Of a DNA stretch of 64,000 bases, positions 49,521-58,452 are shown in pieces (positions within the stretch are counted from its first letter, which is position 1; the number at the start of each line of letters is the position of its first letter). Source of the stretch: Thalassobaculum_A sp040219215 (GTDB lineage Bacteria; Pseudomonadota; Alphaproteobacteria; Thalassobaculales; Thalassobaculaceae); assembly GCF_040219215.1 (NCBI RefSeq), contig NZ_JAVJSX010000022.1:1-64000 (forward strand), given 5' to 3'. The position numbers were made by a program, and so were the translations under genes. The notes below the pieces were generated by a model, which made no database searches, was not told the origin of the DNA, and saw only the letters and a program-made list of their open reading frames with translations.

Positions 49521-50459
49521 ATGAGCTTGCGCACCCTTGCCGATGGATTGCAGTTCCCTGAGGGCCCGGTGGCATTGGCCGACGGGTCGGTCGTGGTGGT
49601 CGAGATCGCCCGCCGGACCCTGACGCGCTGCTGGCCGGACGGCCGCAAGGAGATCGTCGCCGAGACCGGCGGTGGCCCGAACGGTGCCGCGATGGGCCCC
49701 GACGGCAAGATCTACATCTGCAACAACGGCGGCTTCGACTTCCACGTCGATCCGGAGACCGGCGAGCACCGCACGATCGGCCAGGCCCGCGACTATTCCG
49801 GCGGCCGGATCGAGCGCGTCGACCTGAAGACCGGGGCGATCGAGACGCTGTTCACCGAATGCGACGGCCACCCGCTTAAGGGCCCGAACGACCTGGTCTT
49901 CGACAAGAGCGGCGGGCTGTGGTTCACCGATCTCGGAAAGGCCCGCAAGCGCGAGATCGACCGCGGCGGCGTCTACTACTGCCGCCCCGACACCGGGCTG
50001 ATCAAGGAAGCGATCTACCCGATGATGATGCCGAACGGCATCGGCCTGTCGCCGGACGAGAAGACCCTGTACGTCGCCGAGACCGAGGGTGGGCGGCTGT
50101 GGGCCTACGAGATCATCGGCGAGGGCGAGGTGGCCAAGCACCCGTTCCCGTCGCCGAACGGCGGCCGGCTGGTCGCCTGCGACGCCGGATTTCGACGGTT
50201 CGACAGCCTGGCGGTGGAGCGCGACGGCGCGATCTGCGTCGCCACGCTGGGCACCGGCGGCGTCACCGTCGCCTCGCCGGCGACCGGCACCTTCGAGTTC
50301 CACCCGATGCCGGAGCCGTACTGCACCAACATCGCGTTCGGCGGCCCGGGCCTGCGGACCGCCTTCATCACCCTGAGCTGCACAGGCCGGCTCGTCGCCA
50401 TGGACTGGCCACGCCCCGGCCTGCCGCTCAACTTCCTGAACGAGGGTGCCAACGCCTGA
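49521..50459 (+). CDS. SMP-30/gluconolactonase family protein
   Basis: The 312-residue protein is a six-bladed calcium-binding propeller that hydrolyses lactones. Family signatures include LQFPEGPVALADGSVVVVEI (with the metal-binding Glu), KGPNDLVFDKSGGLWFTDLG (Asn-Asp), MPNGIGLSPDEKTLYVAET and FRRFDSLAVERDG (Asp). All expected metal ligands seem to be present, unlike the broken homologue at 45656-46639. GGGAGGAGA lies 10 nt before the ATG. It is a single gene between pirin and a membrane protein; the substrate is probably a sugar lactone. Confidence 0.92.
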   Translation: MSLRTLADGLQFPEGPVALADGSVVVVEIARRTLTRCWPDGRKEIVAETGGGPNGAAMGPDGKIYICNNGGFDFHVDPETGEHRTIGQARDYSGGRIERVDLKTGAIETLFTECDGHPLKGPNDLVFDKSGGLWFTDLGKARKREIDRGGVYYCRPDTGLIKEAIYPMMMPNGIGLSPDEKTLYVAETEGGRLWAYEIIGEGEVAKHPFPSPNGGRLVACDAGFRRFDSLAVERDGAICVATLGTGGVTVASPATGTFEFHPMPEPYCTNIAFGGPGLRTAFITLSCTGRLVAMDWPRPGLPLNFLNEGANA

Positions 50460-50465
50460 GCCCGG

Positions 50466-50906
50466 TCACCCGGCCGACGCCATCGTCGGCCGGACCGCCC
50501 CCAGGAACTTCGCCTGCAGCACCGCATAGCCGGCGACGGCGACCGCCATCAGGTCGACCAGGATGGCGCCGGTCCAGGTGAACGCGCTCCACCCCAGGAC
50601 CAGCAGGGCGGCACTGGCCAGCACCCAGGACCAGTCCATGGCGCAGATCGCCCGGACCAGGGCCGGACGCTGCGCCGGCCTGGCGGAGACCCAGAATACG
50701 AACGCCGCGAACGGGAACAGGCCGAGCCCGACCAGCAGGATCCAGGTGGCGCCGTCGAGCCCGAGGAACGGGCCGGGGCTGGTCAGGCACAGTGCGGCCA
50801 GCGGCCTGGACGCCGCCGCCATGGCGATGCCGATCAGCAGCGACGAGCCGGCGTTGAGCCGCAGCACCAGGCGCAGGGCGTTCTCGGGATGGCTGAACAA
50901 GGACAT
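50466..50906 (-). CDS. Small four-helix integral membrane protein
   Basis: The 146-residue product has about four hydrophobic segments (LLIGIAMAAASRPLAALCL, TWILLVGLGLFPFAAFVFWV, SWVLASAALLVLGW, ILVDLMAVAVAGYAVLQAK). I recognise only a general resemblance to small bacterial membrane proteins found beside MmyB-like regulators. It is divergent from such a regulator (50987) and a palindrome between the two probably regulates both. The substrate or function is unknown. Confidence 0.75.
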   Translation of the reverse strand: MSLFSHPENALRLVLRLNAGSSLLIGIAMAAASRPLAALCLTSPGPFLGLDGATWILLVGLGLFPFAAFVFWVSARPAQRPALVRAICAMDWSWVLASAALLVLGWSAFTWTGAILVDLMAVAVAGYAVLQAKFLGAVRPTMASAG

Positions 50907-50968
50907 GATCGTCTCCTTTCATTGACGTATCCTGCCCGCACCATCGGCCGTCGCGCCGGGGTGCCACA

Positions 50969-50985
50969 ATTACGCAGGGAGTAAT
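50969..50985. promoter_or_regulatory. Palindrome in the MmyB-like regulator region
   Basis: ATTAC-N7-GTAAT (50969-50985) is a perfect inverted repeat that stands directly before the start of the MmyB-like regulator gene and upstream of the divergent membrane-protein gene. Position and symmetry make it the likely operator for the regulator at both genes. Confidence 0.6.
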
Positions 50986-50986
50986 C

Positions 50987-51775
50987 ATGGCCACCGCGCT
51001 CGATCTGCAGGATAGCTACGATCCGTCCGACGAGTTCGGCGTGCTGCTGCGCCGCTGGCGCCGGCAGCGCGGCGTCAGCCAGCTCGACCTGGCGCTGAAC
51101 GCCGGCACCTCGCAGCGCCACCTGAGCTTCCTGGAGACCGGCCGGGCGCGGCCGAGCCGCTACATGGTGGTGGCGCTGGCCGGCGCGCTCGACGTGCCGC
51201 TGCGCGACCGCAACAGCCTGCTGTCGTCGGCCGGGTTCTCACCGGCCTTCCTGGCGCGCCGCGACGACGACCCGGATCTCGCCGCGATCGACGCCGCCCT
51301 GACCTTCATCCTGGACAAGCAGGAACCGTTCCCGGCGATCGTCATCGACCGGGCTTGGCACCTGCGCCGCGCCAACGCCGCCGCCGAGCGGATCCTGGCG
51401 TTCCTCGCACCCGACGGCCTGCCGACCGCGGCCGACGGATCGATCGACCTGGCGGCCTGGATCTTCGATCCCGAGGGGCTCGGCCTGTACCTGCAGAACC
51501 GCGACGAGGTGCTGCCGCACATGGCCCGGCGCCTTGGACCCGCCGCCCCGCATTGGGCCGCCGGCGGTGCCGTGCGCGACAGCGAGGAGCAGGTGCCGCT
51601 GCCGCCGGTGCTGACCCTCGACATCGCCAAGGACGGCGCGACGGTCCGGCTGTTCTCCACCATCACCACCCTGGGCGAGCCGCAGGACCTTGCCCTGCAC
51701 GACATCCGCATCGAGAGTTTCTTCCCCGCCGACGAGGCTTCGCGCGCCGTGCTGGAGGCGATGGCGAAGGGATAG
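50987..51775 (+). CDS. XRE-family regulator with MmyB-like ligand-binding domain
   Basis: A 262-residue regulator. The N-terminal helix-turn-helix (FGVLLRRWRRQRGVSQLDLAL...TSQRHLSFLETGRARPSR) covers about residues 15-75. The C-terminal MmyB-like PAS-type domain covers about 100-255 (FPAIVIDRAWHLRRANAAAERILAFL), which in this family binds small hydrophobic molecules. The ending LALHDIRIESFFPAD is typical. It is divergent from a small membrane protein with a palindrome in between, and lies 85 bp before the ABC exporter genes on the same strand. Confidence 0.92.
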   Translation: MATALDLQDSYDPSDEFGVLLRRWRRQRGVSQLDLALNAGTSQRHLSFLETGRARPSRYMVVALAGALDVPLRDRNSLLSSAGFSPAFLARRDDDPDLAAIDAALTFILDKQEPFPAIVIDRAWHLRRANAAAERILAFLAPDGLPTAADGSIDLAAWIFDPEGLGLYLQNRDEVLPHMARRLGPAAPHWAAGGAVRDSEEQVPLPPVLTLDIAKDGATVRLFSTITTLGEPQDLALHDIRIESFFPADEASRAVLEAMAKG

Positions 51776-51860
51776 AATTCGCCCGTCGCGTGCCTCCCCA
51801 TGCCGCAACGACCGTGCCATACTCCCGAGGCAATCCACTTGCCCCTGACCTGGACGCCCC

Positions 51861-53744
51861 ATGGCGAGCCCCGCAAAACGCGCGCAGCGCGTCGACGCTG
51901 AAGTCGACGCGGACTACAACACCGACGTCTCAAAGCTCGACACCTCGGTGCTGTGGCGGATCACCGCCATGGCGTTCCGGCACCGGGCGCGGATGGCGGT
52001 GGCGATCGTGGCGACCCTGTGCGCCGGCGGCTTCCAGCTGCTGGTGCCGCAGTATCTCGGACGGGCGGTCGACCAGGCGCGCGGGCTGCTGGCCGGGGCC
52101 ACGACCGGCAGCGTCGATTCGACGGCGGCCGAAGCCGCACTGCTGACCACCGCCCTGCTGCTGCTGGCCGCGGCGGTCGCCCGCGGGGTGTTCACCATGC
52201 TGCAGAACTACCAGGGCGAGGCGGTCGGCCAGTTGATCGGCTTTCACCGCCGGCTCGACTTCTACCGCAAGCTGCAGTCGCTGAGCATGTCCTGGCACGA
52301 CCGGGTGCACACCGGCGACCTGATGACCCGCGGCATCCTCGACATCGAGGGGGTGCGGCTGTGGGTCGACACCGGCGTGCTGCGCTCGATCCTGCTGACC
52401 GTGCTGATCGGCGGCGGTGCGGTGGTGCTGTTCCGCAACGACACCGATCTGGCGCTGGTGGCGCTCAGCTTCGTGCCGATCGTGGCGGTGCGCGCGTCGA
52501 TCGCCCGGCTGAAGCTGCGCGACACCTGGATCGCCCTGCAGGACCAGATGTCGATCCTGACCAAGGTGATGGAGGAAAACCTGGGCGGCATCCGGGTGGT
52601 CCGCGCCTTCGCCGCCCAGGCCCACGAGATGATCCGCTACGACCGGATCTCCGACACCGCGCTGGCGATCGCCAGCCGGCGGGTCCGGCTGTTCGTGCTG
52701 TCGACCACCCAGATGACCTTCGTCTACTTCCTGGCCATGGGGCTGACCCTGTGGGTCGGCGGCACCAAGGTGATCGACGGCACCATCACGCTGGGCCAGC
52801 TGACCGAGGCGCTGGCGTTCATGCTGATCCTGCAGATGCCGGTGCGCCAGATCGGCTGGATGATCAACTCGATCGCCCGGGCGTCGACCTGCGGCGGCCG
52901 GCTGTTCAACGTGCTCGACCTGATCCCGTCGATCGCCGACGCGCCGGACGCCAGGCCGCTCGCCGTCACCGGCGGCGTGGTGCGGTTCGAGGACGTCGGC
53001 TTCCGCTATCCCAGCCACGCCAAGGACGAGCGCACCCTGTCGGACATCAGCTTCGAGGCGCGGCCCGGCCACATGATCGGCATCGTCGGGCCGCCGGGTG
53101 CCGGCAAGACCACGATCGCCCAGCTGATCGGCCGATACTACGATGTGAGCGCCGGGCGCATCACCATCAACGGCCAGGACATCCGCGGGGTAACCCTGCG
53201 CTCGCTGCGCGACGCGGTCAGTATCGTCCAGCAGGAGCCGTTCCTGTTCACCGCGAGCATCGACCACAACGTCGCCTACGGCGACCCGTGGGCCGGCCGG
53301 CCGAACATCGAGCGGTCGGCGCAGATGGCCCAGCTGCACAACTACGTGAAGGCCCTGCCCCAGGCCTACCAGACCCTGGTCGGCGAGCGCGGGGTGTCGC
53401 TGTCCGGCGGCCAGCGCCAGCGCCTGTCGATCGCCCGCGCCCTGCTGCCGGAAGCCAAGGTGCTGGTGTTCGACGATTCCACCGCCGCCGTCGACGCCGC
53501 CACCGAGCGGCGGATCCGCGAGGCGCTGAAGGGCTTCGTCGCCGACCGGGCGGTGATCGTGATCGCCCACCGCCTCAGCTCGCTGATGCACGCCGACGAG
53601 ATCCTGTTCGTCGAGGGCGGCCGGATCGTCGAGCGCGGCAGCCATGACGAACTGATGGCGGATGCCGACGGCCGCTACCGCCAGCTCTACGACCTGCAGG
53701 CCCGCGGCGCCGAGGCGACAACCGACCGGGAGGGCACGGCGTGA
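51861..53744 (+). CDS. Heterodimeric ABC exporter subunit 1 (degenerate ATPase site)
   Basis: The 627-residue half-transporter has six transmembrane segments (residues about 30-330) and an ATPase domain. Walker A is GPPGAGKTT, Q-loop is VQQEPFLF, signature is LSGGQRQRLS, and Walker B is VLVFDDSTAAVD. The residue after the Walker B aspartate is Asp where catalytic Glu stands in active sites, so this subunit provides the degenerate site. The partner gene overlaps by 4 bp (GTGA). Such exporters move lipids, peptides or drugs outward. The substrate is unknown. Confidence 0.94.
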   Translation: MASPAKRAQRVDAEVDADYNTDVSKLDTSVLWRITAMAFRHRARMAVAIVATLCAGGFQLLVPQYLGRAVDQARGLLAGATTGSVDSTAAEAALLTTALLLLAAAVARGVFTMLQNYQGEAVGQLIGFHRRLDFYRKLQSLSMSWHDRVHTGDLMTRGILDIEGVRLWVDTGVLRSILLTVLIGGGAVVLFRNDTDLALVALSFVPIVAVRASIARLKLRDTWIALQDQMSILTKVMEENLGGIRVVRAFAAQAHEMIRYDRISDTALAIASRRVRLFVLSTTQMTFVYFLAMGLTLWVGGTKVIDGTITLGQLTEALAFMLILQMPVRQIGWMINSIARASTCGGRLFNVLDLIPSIADAPDARPLAVTGGVVRFEDVGFRYPSHAKDERTLSDISFEARPGHMIGIVGPPGAGKTTIAQLIGRYYDVSAGRITINGQDIRGVTLRSLRDAVSIVQQEPFLFTASIDHNVAYGDPWAGRPNIERSAQMAQLHNYVKALPQAYQTLVGERGVSLSGGQRQRLSIARALLPEAKVLVFDDSTAAVDAATERRIREALKGFVADRAVIVIAHRLSSLMHADEILFVEGGRIVERGSHDELMADADGRYRQLYDLQARGAEATTDREGTA

Positions 53745-55645
53745 GCACCGAGACCACTTCGCCCGCCCCGCACCCGTCGGAGCAGCAGGAGCGGCCGCCG
53801 CTGGCGGTGGTCGGCTCGCAGATCGACCAGGACGAGGAGCTGTTCGGCCGCGCCTTCGACCCGTGGGTGGTCAAGCGCTTCCTGACCTACCTCACCCCCT
53901 ACAAGACCCGGATCGCGCTGGGCGTGGCGGCGGTGCTGACCTTCACCGTCACCCAGCTGACCATCCCGCTGATCGTGCGCGCCGCCATCGACCACGCGCT
54001 GGTGGAAGGCGCCACCGACATCGACCTGCTGCACTGGTTCATCGCGGTGTTCGCCGGGGTGGTGACGCTGAACTACGCCGCCAACCACCTGATGGAGACC
54101 ACGGTCAGCAAGACCGCCCAGAACCTGCTGTTCGACCTGCGCCGGGCGATGTACGCGCACCTGCAGGTCGTCTCGCTGTCGTTCATGGACAAGACCGAGG
54201 TCGGCCGGCTGATGTCGCGGCTGCAGGGCGACGTCTACGCCCTGCAGGAGTTCCTGGAATCCTCGATCTTCGCGATCGGCGACATCGTGCTGCTGTTCGG
54301 CATCGTCGCGGTGATGCTGAGCCTGGACCCCGCGCTCGGCGGGCTGACCCTGTCGGTGGTGCCGCTGCTGCTGATGGTACAGATCATCTGGCTGCCGCTG
54401 GCCCGCAAGGCGTTCATGGCGGCGCGCGAGGCCAGTTCCTCGGTCAACGGCGCGCTGGCCGAGAACGTCCACGGCATCCGCGCCATCCAGGAGCTGGGCC
54501 GCGAGGACGTCAATTTCGGGCTGTTCGAGGCCAAGGCCCGGCGCAACCTGCTGACCCACCTGACCGCGTCGAAGTTCACCAACGTGATGATCCCGATCGT
54601 CGACACCCTGACCGGGTCGGCGATGGCGATCGTCATCGTGCTCGGCGGCTCGATGGTGCTGGACCGGAGCCTCGACATCGGCGTGATGGTGGCGTTCCTG
54701 TTCTACGTCCAGCGGTTCTTCGACCCGATCCGCTCGCTGACCCTGCAGTACAGCATCATGCAGCGCGCCATGGCCGCCGGGCAGCGGATCTTCGAGGTCA
54801 CCGACGTCGACGTCGAGGTCCGGGACGCCCCGGACGCCGAGGACCCGGCCGAGATCGACGGCGCCATCGAGTTCCGAGGCGTCACCTTCGGCTACGAGCC
54901 CGGCAAGCCGGTGCTGCAGGACATCAGCTTCAAGGTCGCCCCCGGCGAGACCGTGGCCCTGGTCGGGCCGACCGGCTCGGGCAAGACCAGCACCACCGCC
55001 CTGGTGCACCGGTTCTACGACGTCTGGCAGGGCGAGGTGATCGTCGGCGGCCGCGACGTGCGCGCGGTCACCCAGCACTCGCTGGGCCGGCACATCGCCA
55101 TGGTGCTGCAGGAGCCGTTCCTGTTCTCCGCCACCATCGAGGAGAACATCCGCTACGCCACCGCCGGCGCCAGCCACGAGCAGGTGGTGGCCGCCGCCAC
55201 CGCGGTCGGCGCCCACGACTTCATCAGCCGCCTGCCCAAGGGCTACGCCACCGAGCTCGACCAGCGCGGCGCCAACCTGTCGCTCGGCCAGCGCCAACTG
55301 CTCAGCTTCGCCCGCGCCCTGGTCGCCGACGCCCGCATCCTGGTGCTCGACGAGGCGACCGCCAGCGTCGACAGCTACACCGAGCTGGAGATTCAGCGCG
55401 CACTCGCCCGCCTGCTGGAGGGCCGCACCGCCCTGGTGATCGCCCACCGGCTGGCCACCATCCGCGGCGCCGACCGGATCATCGTCCTGCAGGACGGCCG
55501 GATCGTCGAGGAAGGCAGCCACGACGCCCTGATCGCCGCCAACGGCCTGTACGCAAGGCTGTACCGGATGAACTACGCCTCGTTCGACGACATCCCGCCC
55601 GAGGAACTGGAACGGGCGCTGAGCGACGGCGGGCAGCGGACGTGA
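53741..55645 (+). CDS. Heterodimeric ABC exporter subunit 2 (active ATPase site)
   Basis: The 634-residue partner half-transporter starts with GTG inside the stop of subunit 1. It has six transmembrane segments and an ATPase domain with Walker A GPTGSGKTS, Q-loop LQEPFLF, signature LSLGQRQLLS and Walker B ILVLDEATASVD with the catalytic Glu. The signature has Leu where LSGGQ has Gly; in a heterodimer this altered signature faces the degenerate Walker site of subunit 1, so one composite ATP site is active and one is not. This is the standard asymmetry of TM287/288- and BmrCD-like exporters. Confidence 0.94.
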   Translation: MSTETTSPAPHPSEQQERPPLAVVGSQIDQDEELFGRAFDPWVVKRFLTYLTPYKTRIALGVAAVLTFTVTQLTIPLIVRAAIDHALVEGATDIDLLHWFIAVFAGVVTLNYAANHLMETTVSKTAQNLLFDLRRAMYAHLQVVSLSFMDKTEVGRLMSRLQGDVYALQEFLESSIFAIGDIVLLFGIVAVMLSLDPALGGLTLSVVPLLLMVQIIWLPLARKAFMAAREASSSVNGALAENVHGIRAIQELGREDVNFGLFEAKARRNLLTHLTASKFTNVMIPIVDTLTGSAMAIVIVLGGSMVLDRSLDIGVMVAFLFYVQRFFDPIRSLTLQYSIMQRAMAAGQRIFEVTDVDVEVRDAPDAEDPAEIDGAIEFRGVTFGYEPGKPVLQDISFKVAPGETVALVGPTGSGKTSTTALVHRFYDVWQGEVIVGGRDVRAVTQHSLGRHIAMVLQEPFLFSATIEENIRYATAGASHEQVVAAATAVGAHDFISRLPKGYATELDQRGANLSLGQRQLLSFARALVADARILVLDEATASVDSYTELEIQRALARLLEGRTALVIAHRLATIRGADRIIVLQDGRIVEEGSHDALIAANGLYARLYRMNYASFDDIPPEELERALSDGGQRT

Positions 55646-55912
55646 GGGGGGTAAATGTATCGGTCTTTGAGTGAGCAGAGCGTCCGATTTCGACCCATTG
55701 CTGTCATCGGCGTCTGGCGTTGAACGGCTTGATTGAGACCCGAAGCGGCCGTCGAAACCCGGACGCCCTGCGACGCAGGATGACGCTTGGCTGACGTTCG
55801 CAAAGTAGGCTTCATGGCGTTATCTTCACCGGCCTATGTGTGCGGGACTCTTTGGCCAAGCCTACCGCTCAAAAAACCGCAGGGCCGGACGGGTAATTTC
55901 AACGTGGTGCCG

Positions 55913-56422
55913 ATGACTGACTATGTCACAGGCGATATTTTCACTCGCAGCCCGCCGAGGCAGACGCTCAAAGCGTGGGACCCCTTCTGGGACTGCGTTG
56001 GAATTCTCTTCCATTTCCAGAATTCTGACGTAGCGGACGGAGATGAAGAGCTCCCGGAATGGCGCCTCTACTGGGTGGCTGGGATCTCACTCCTGAGGAC
56101 CATCGGCCATGTCTTGGCAAAGGTCGATGCAAAGTCCTCCGCTCAGCATTCCCGAGCGATTGTCACCCTTTGGGACCGATTCAAATCAGATCGCGACGAG
56201 TCGTGGATCTTCTGGGAGTTTATCGAGAAGGAGAGGAATAACCTTTTGAAGACGTACTCGTTTGGCGCCCAGCTTGTGCCGGGTGAAGATGGGCAGCACG
56301 TGGTGTTCGCAGACGGTCAGGACGCATTCCAGCTGTTTCGCCAAGCCGTCTATTGGTGGCGGTGCCAGCTTATGGAGCTCGAGGACTCGCTCTCCCAGAG
56401 CCCCGAAATCATCGGGCCTTAA
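55913..56422 (+). CDS. Unknown Trp-rich protein of the lower-GC islet
   Basis: The 169-residue protein is rich in Trp and aromatic residues (AWDPFWDCVGILFHFQ, EWRLYWVAGISLLRTIGHVL, SWIFWEFIEKERNNLLK). The last block, with Arg108-Asn-Asn, has the position and polarity of a HEPN R-x4-6-H motif but lacks the histidine. No known domain can be named. The start is uncertain: the ATG at 55913 lacks a clear ribosome-binding site, and an in-frame ATG at 55814 would add 33 residues. It overlaps the convergent DUF3644 gene by 14 bp. Codon use is visibly less GC-biased than in the neighbours. Confidence 0.6.
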   Translation: MTDYVTGDIFTRSPPRQTLKAWDPFWDCVGILFHFQNSDVADGDEELPEWRLYWVAGISLLRTIGHVLAKVDAKSSAQHSRAIVTLWDRFKSDRDESWIFWEFIEKERNNLLKTYSFGAQLVPGEDGQHVVFADGQDAFQLFRQAVYWWRCQLMELEDSLSQSPEIIGP

Positions 56423-57587
56423 GCTGGGTGCGCACGTAGTCAACCCATTTGTCGTACCACCACCAGTCGCCCGGTCGGAGTTCGATGCCGAACTTGTGGG
56501 CGGGGTTCTTAGCGTCGGCCGCTTTCCAGAGGAGTTGATGGGCATACTGGTTGAAACCGGGATGACCCTCCCGTTGCATGAGCTTTATAACGTCCTTAGG
56601 CTTGTACTTCTTACGCTCTGACTCCTTCACCAACACTCGAACGATCTCCTGCCCCTCCGCCGAGTCCGGTCTGATGAACTCGATGACCTGGTCGGCCTTG
56701 CCCTTAGAGTTGACCGACCGCTCCACGTAGGCGACGCGATAAGCGTACTTTGGGTCGCGGATCACAGCGTCCGGCAGGCCATCTTCAAAGGCGGTGTGCG
56801 CGGCGATCAAATGCGCCGGCAGGTCTGTGTCCTTTAGCAAGAGGTCGCGCTGCGATTTCGCGATGCCAACGAATTGCAGGGCGAGGCCAAGCTCGCGGTC
56901 CAGACCGTATTCCGCCCCGAACATTGCCTTCAGCGCTGCGTTGAAGTTCAAGCAGCAGGCCTGGAGCTTGGCACTGATCATGTCGTCAATACGGCGCGTC
57001 ATCTGGTGTTCGATTTCGTGCCGGATCTCGATGAGAAACTTGAGGTTCGTCTTGGTCGCCTCGTCGAGCGAGCAGTCGGCGTCGCCCAGGCAATGCTCCA
57101 GCTCCCAATGTTTGTCGGCGCCATGGCGCGTCTTCAGGACGTCCCCCGTGCGCCGGTCCCGGTGCCGGTAGTCGACGCCGACGCGCTTGAAGTGGGCGTG
57201 CATCAGATAGGTCCAGGCGATCACTGCCGTGACGATGAATACCTCGGACTTAAAGTGAGCCCGGGGGTTATTGAACCCTTGGACCGCTTGCAGCATCGCC
57301 TCTCGCGCCTTGATCAGCAACTCGTCGCCGATCAGGTGCAGGCCGCTGCCGTCGACGTTGGGCCAAGCCTCCAGGAAGGCGGCCAACTCGTCGGCGCTTG
57401 CGGGCGCGACGCCAGTGTGGGTCTTCCTATCGCGAATGTCCTTGATCCGCCCGTGATTGATCGAGCGGGTTGGCCGCGTGAAGTATGCCAGAATATCCTG
57501 GTCGTTCTTTTGAGGGGGCGTCGCCATCATCGCCTTGATGATCGCTACCTCCCAGCGTTCGAGCCGGTTGTTGGCATTTCTCAGCAT
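56409..57587 (-). CDS. DUF3644 family protein with HEPN-like motif
   Basis: The 392-residue protein opens with NNRLERWEVAIIKAMMA and NDQDILAYFTRPTRSINHGRI, which match DUF3644. At residues 189-194 it reads RHEIEH, an R-(polar)-x3-H pattern like the catalytic motif of HEPN ribonucleases, in a helical region. DUF3644 proteins have no assigned function; many occur singly in variable regions. The ATG at 57587 fits the family start. It is divergent from another small HEPN-like gene at 57652 and convergent with the unknown gene at 55913. Base composition is lower in GC than the surroundings, a sign of horizontal transfer. Confidence 0.82.
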   Translation of the reverse strand: MLRNANNRLERWEVAIIKAMMATPPQKNDQDILAYFTRPTRSINHGRIKDIRDRKTHTGVAPASADELAAFLEAWPNVDGSGLHLIGDELLIKAREAMLQAVQGFNNPRAHFKSEVFIVTAVIAWTYLMHAHFKRVGVDYRHRDRRTGDVLKTRHGADKHWELEHCLGDADCSLDEATKTNLKFLIEIRHEIEHQMTRRIDDMISAKLQACCLNFNAALKAMFGAEYGLDRELGLALQFVGIAKSQRDLLLKDTDLPAHLIAAHTAFEDGLPDAVIRDPKYAYRVAYVERSVNSKGKADQVIEFIRPDSAEGQEIVRVLVKESERKKYKPKDVIKLMQREGHPGFNQYAHQLLWKAADAKNPAHKFGIELRPGDWWWYDKWVDYVRTQLKAR

Positions 57588-57590
57588 GTT

Positions 57591-57605
57591 CTTAGTGTAC
57601 ACAAG
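57591..57605. promoter_or_regulatory. Palindrome between the divergent HEPN-like genes
   Basis: CTTAGTGTACACAAG (57591-57605) contains the perfect palindrome GTGTACAC with nearly symmetric flanks. It lies in the 64-bp divergent gap, next to the start of the DUF3644 gene, and could be an operator serving both genes. No regulator of the islet is recognisable. Confidence 0.4.
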
Positions 57606-57651
57606 ACAAGGCAAGGCTTGCATGGCCAATTTACGAGCGCGATGACCGTAA

Positions 57652-58209
57652 ATGTTCAGACCCGATCTTACGAAGGCGCAGCTTCGTGACCTTATCGACG
57701 GCATGTCCGAGCTTGATGTGGCCCGGTTCCTCTATTGCCAGGAGATGGCTGGGACATACTTGGCTGTGGGTAGGTTCGAAGACATGCTGATCAGCGCGAT
57801 CCACATGTGCGACCGTGTGAGACTCGAAAAGGCACTTGGCGCGGACTCGGAGCGCTGGGTGCAGTCGCTGGCGAAGAAGGCTCTTCTCCAAGGATCGACC
57901 CTCGGGTCGCTCATCAAGATCCTCGAGCGGCACGACATCGCCGAGGCCGACATCCGCTATCTGAAGTGGATCAAGAACAAGCGGGACTATTTCATCCATC
58001 GCCTTTTTCACGATGGCGTGTGGCCGGGTGATCTCGACGCGGAGAGTTGCCGCCTCATGAGCCGGCGTCTGCTTGCCATACAACTCTGGCTATCACGTGC
58101 GGAGCGGAAGATCTGGTCGATCTTCGAACGTGCCGGCTTCGTCGCGCTCAACCGACTGGAAGATGGCAGTCTACTGGCGACCAATCTGGGCATTTACGGT
58201 CTTCGCTAA
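57652..58209 (+). CDS. Unknown helical protein with HEPN-like R-x4-H motif
   Basis: This 185-residue protein is helical throughout and contains RDYFIH at 111-116 in a segment KWIKNKRDYFIHRLF, a good match to the HEPN motif R-(N/D/H)-x3-H, which in many toxins and defence proteins is the ribonuclease site. Upstream helices (SELDVARFLYCQEMAGTYLA, FEDMLISAIHMCDRVRLEKA) give the bundle. I know no named family. It is divergent from the DUF3644 gene in a lower-GC islet. A role in RNA cleavage or in defence is inference from the motif and setting. Confidence 0.65.
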   Translation: MFRPDLTKAQLRDLIDGMSELDVARFLYCQEMAGTYLAVGRFEDMLISAIHMCDRVRLEKALGADSERWVQSLAKKALLQGSTLGSLIKILERHDIAEADIRYLKWIKNKRDYFIHRLFHDGVWPGDLDAESCRLMSRRLLAIQLWLSRAERKIWSIFERAGFVALNRLEDGSLLATNLGIYGLR

Positions 58210-58416
58210 GGGAATCGAATGAAGCTTTGAAACCCCGCGGACCGAGGGGCCAAGTCCGCTTTGTGGTCACACCTGAACGTCCGTTCCTGGCGCACTCCAG
58301 CCGCTGGGGCAATCGCAGCGGATGACCGCTCGCCACCCAAAGCGGCTACTCATACGCAGCACCACCGTCGACCCCAAGCATCCCGAGCGGTCTGGGAGCA
58401 CAGCGACAAACCCTCG
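58210..58416. other. Intergenic region at the right edge of the islet
   Basis: I see no gene, tRNA or insertion sequence here. The composition returns to the high GC of the genome. It may be the join between the islet and the argC leader. No direct repeat matching the left edge (55646-55912) was found by eye. Confidence 0.4.
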
Positions 58417-58446
58417 TTGACATAGGTTCCGGCGGACCACTACCGT
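58417..58446 (+). promoter_or_regulatory. Promoter of the argC leader
   Basis: A perfect -35 TTGACA (58417-58422) is followed after 18 bp by TACCGT (58441-58446), a weak -10. Transcription would begin near 58453, at the ATG of the Arg-rich leader ORF, making a leaderless transcript. Confidence 0.5.
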
Positions 58447-58452
58447 CCGCCC

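Noticed and set aside
51930..55522. Very long open frames on the minus strand opposite both ABC exporter genes (571 and 611 codons)
   Set aside because: They mirror the plus-strand exporters, have unbalanced composition rich in Asp, His, Gln and Arg, and match no family. They are typical antisense shadows in high-GC DNA.
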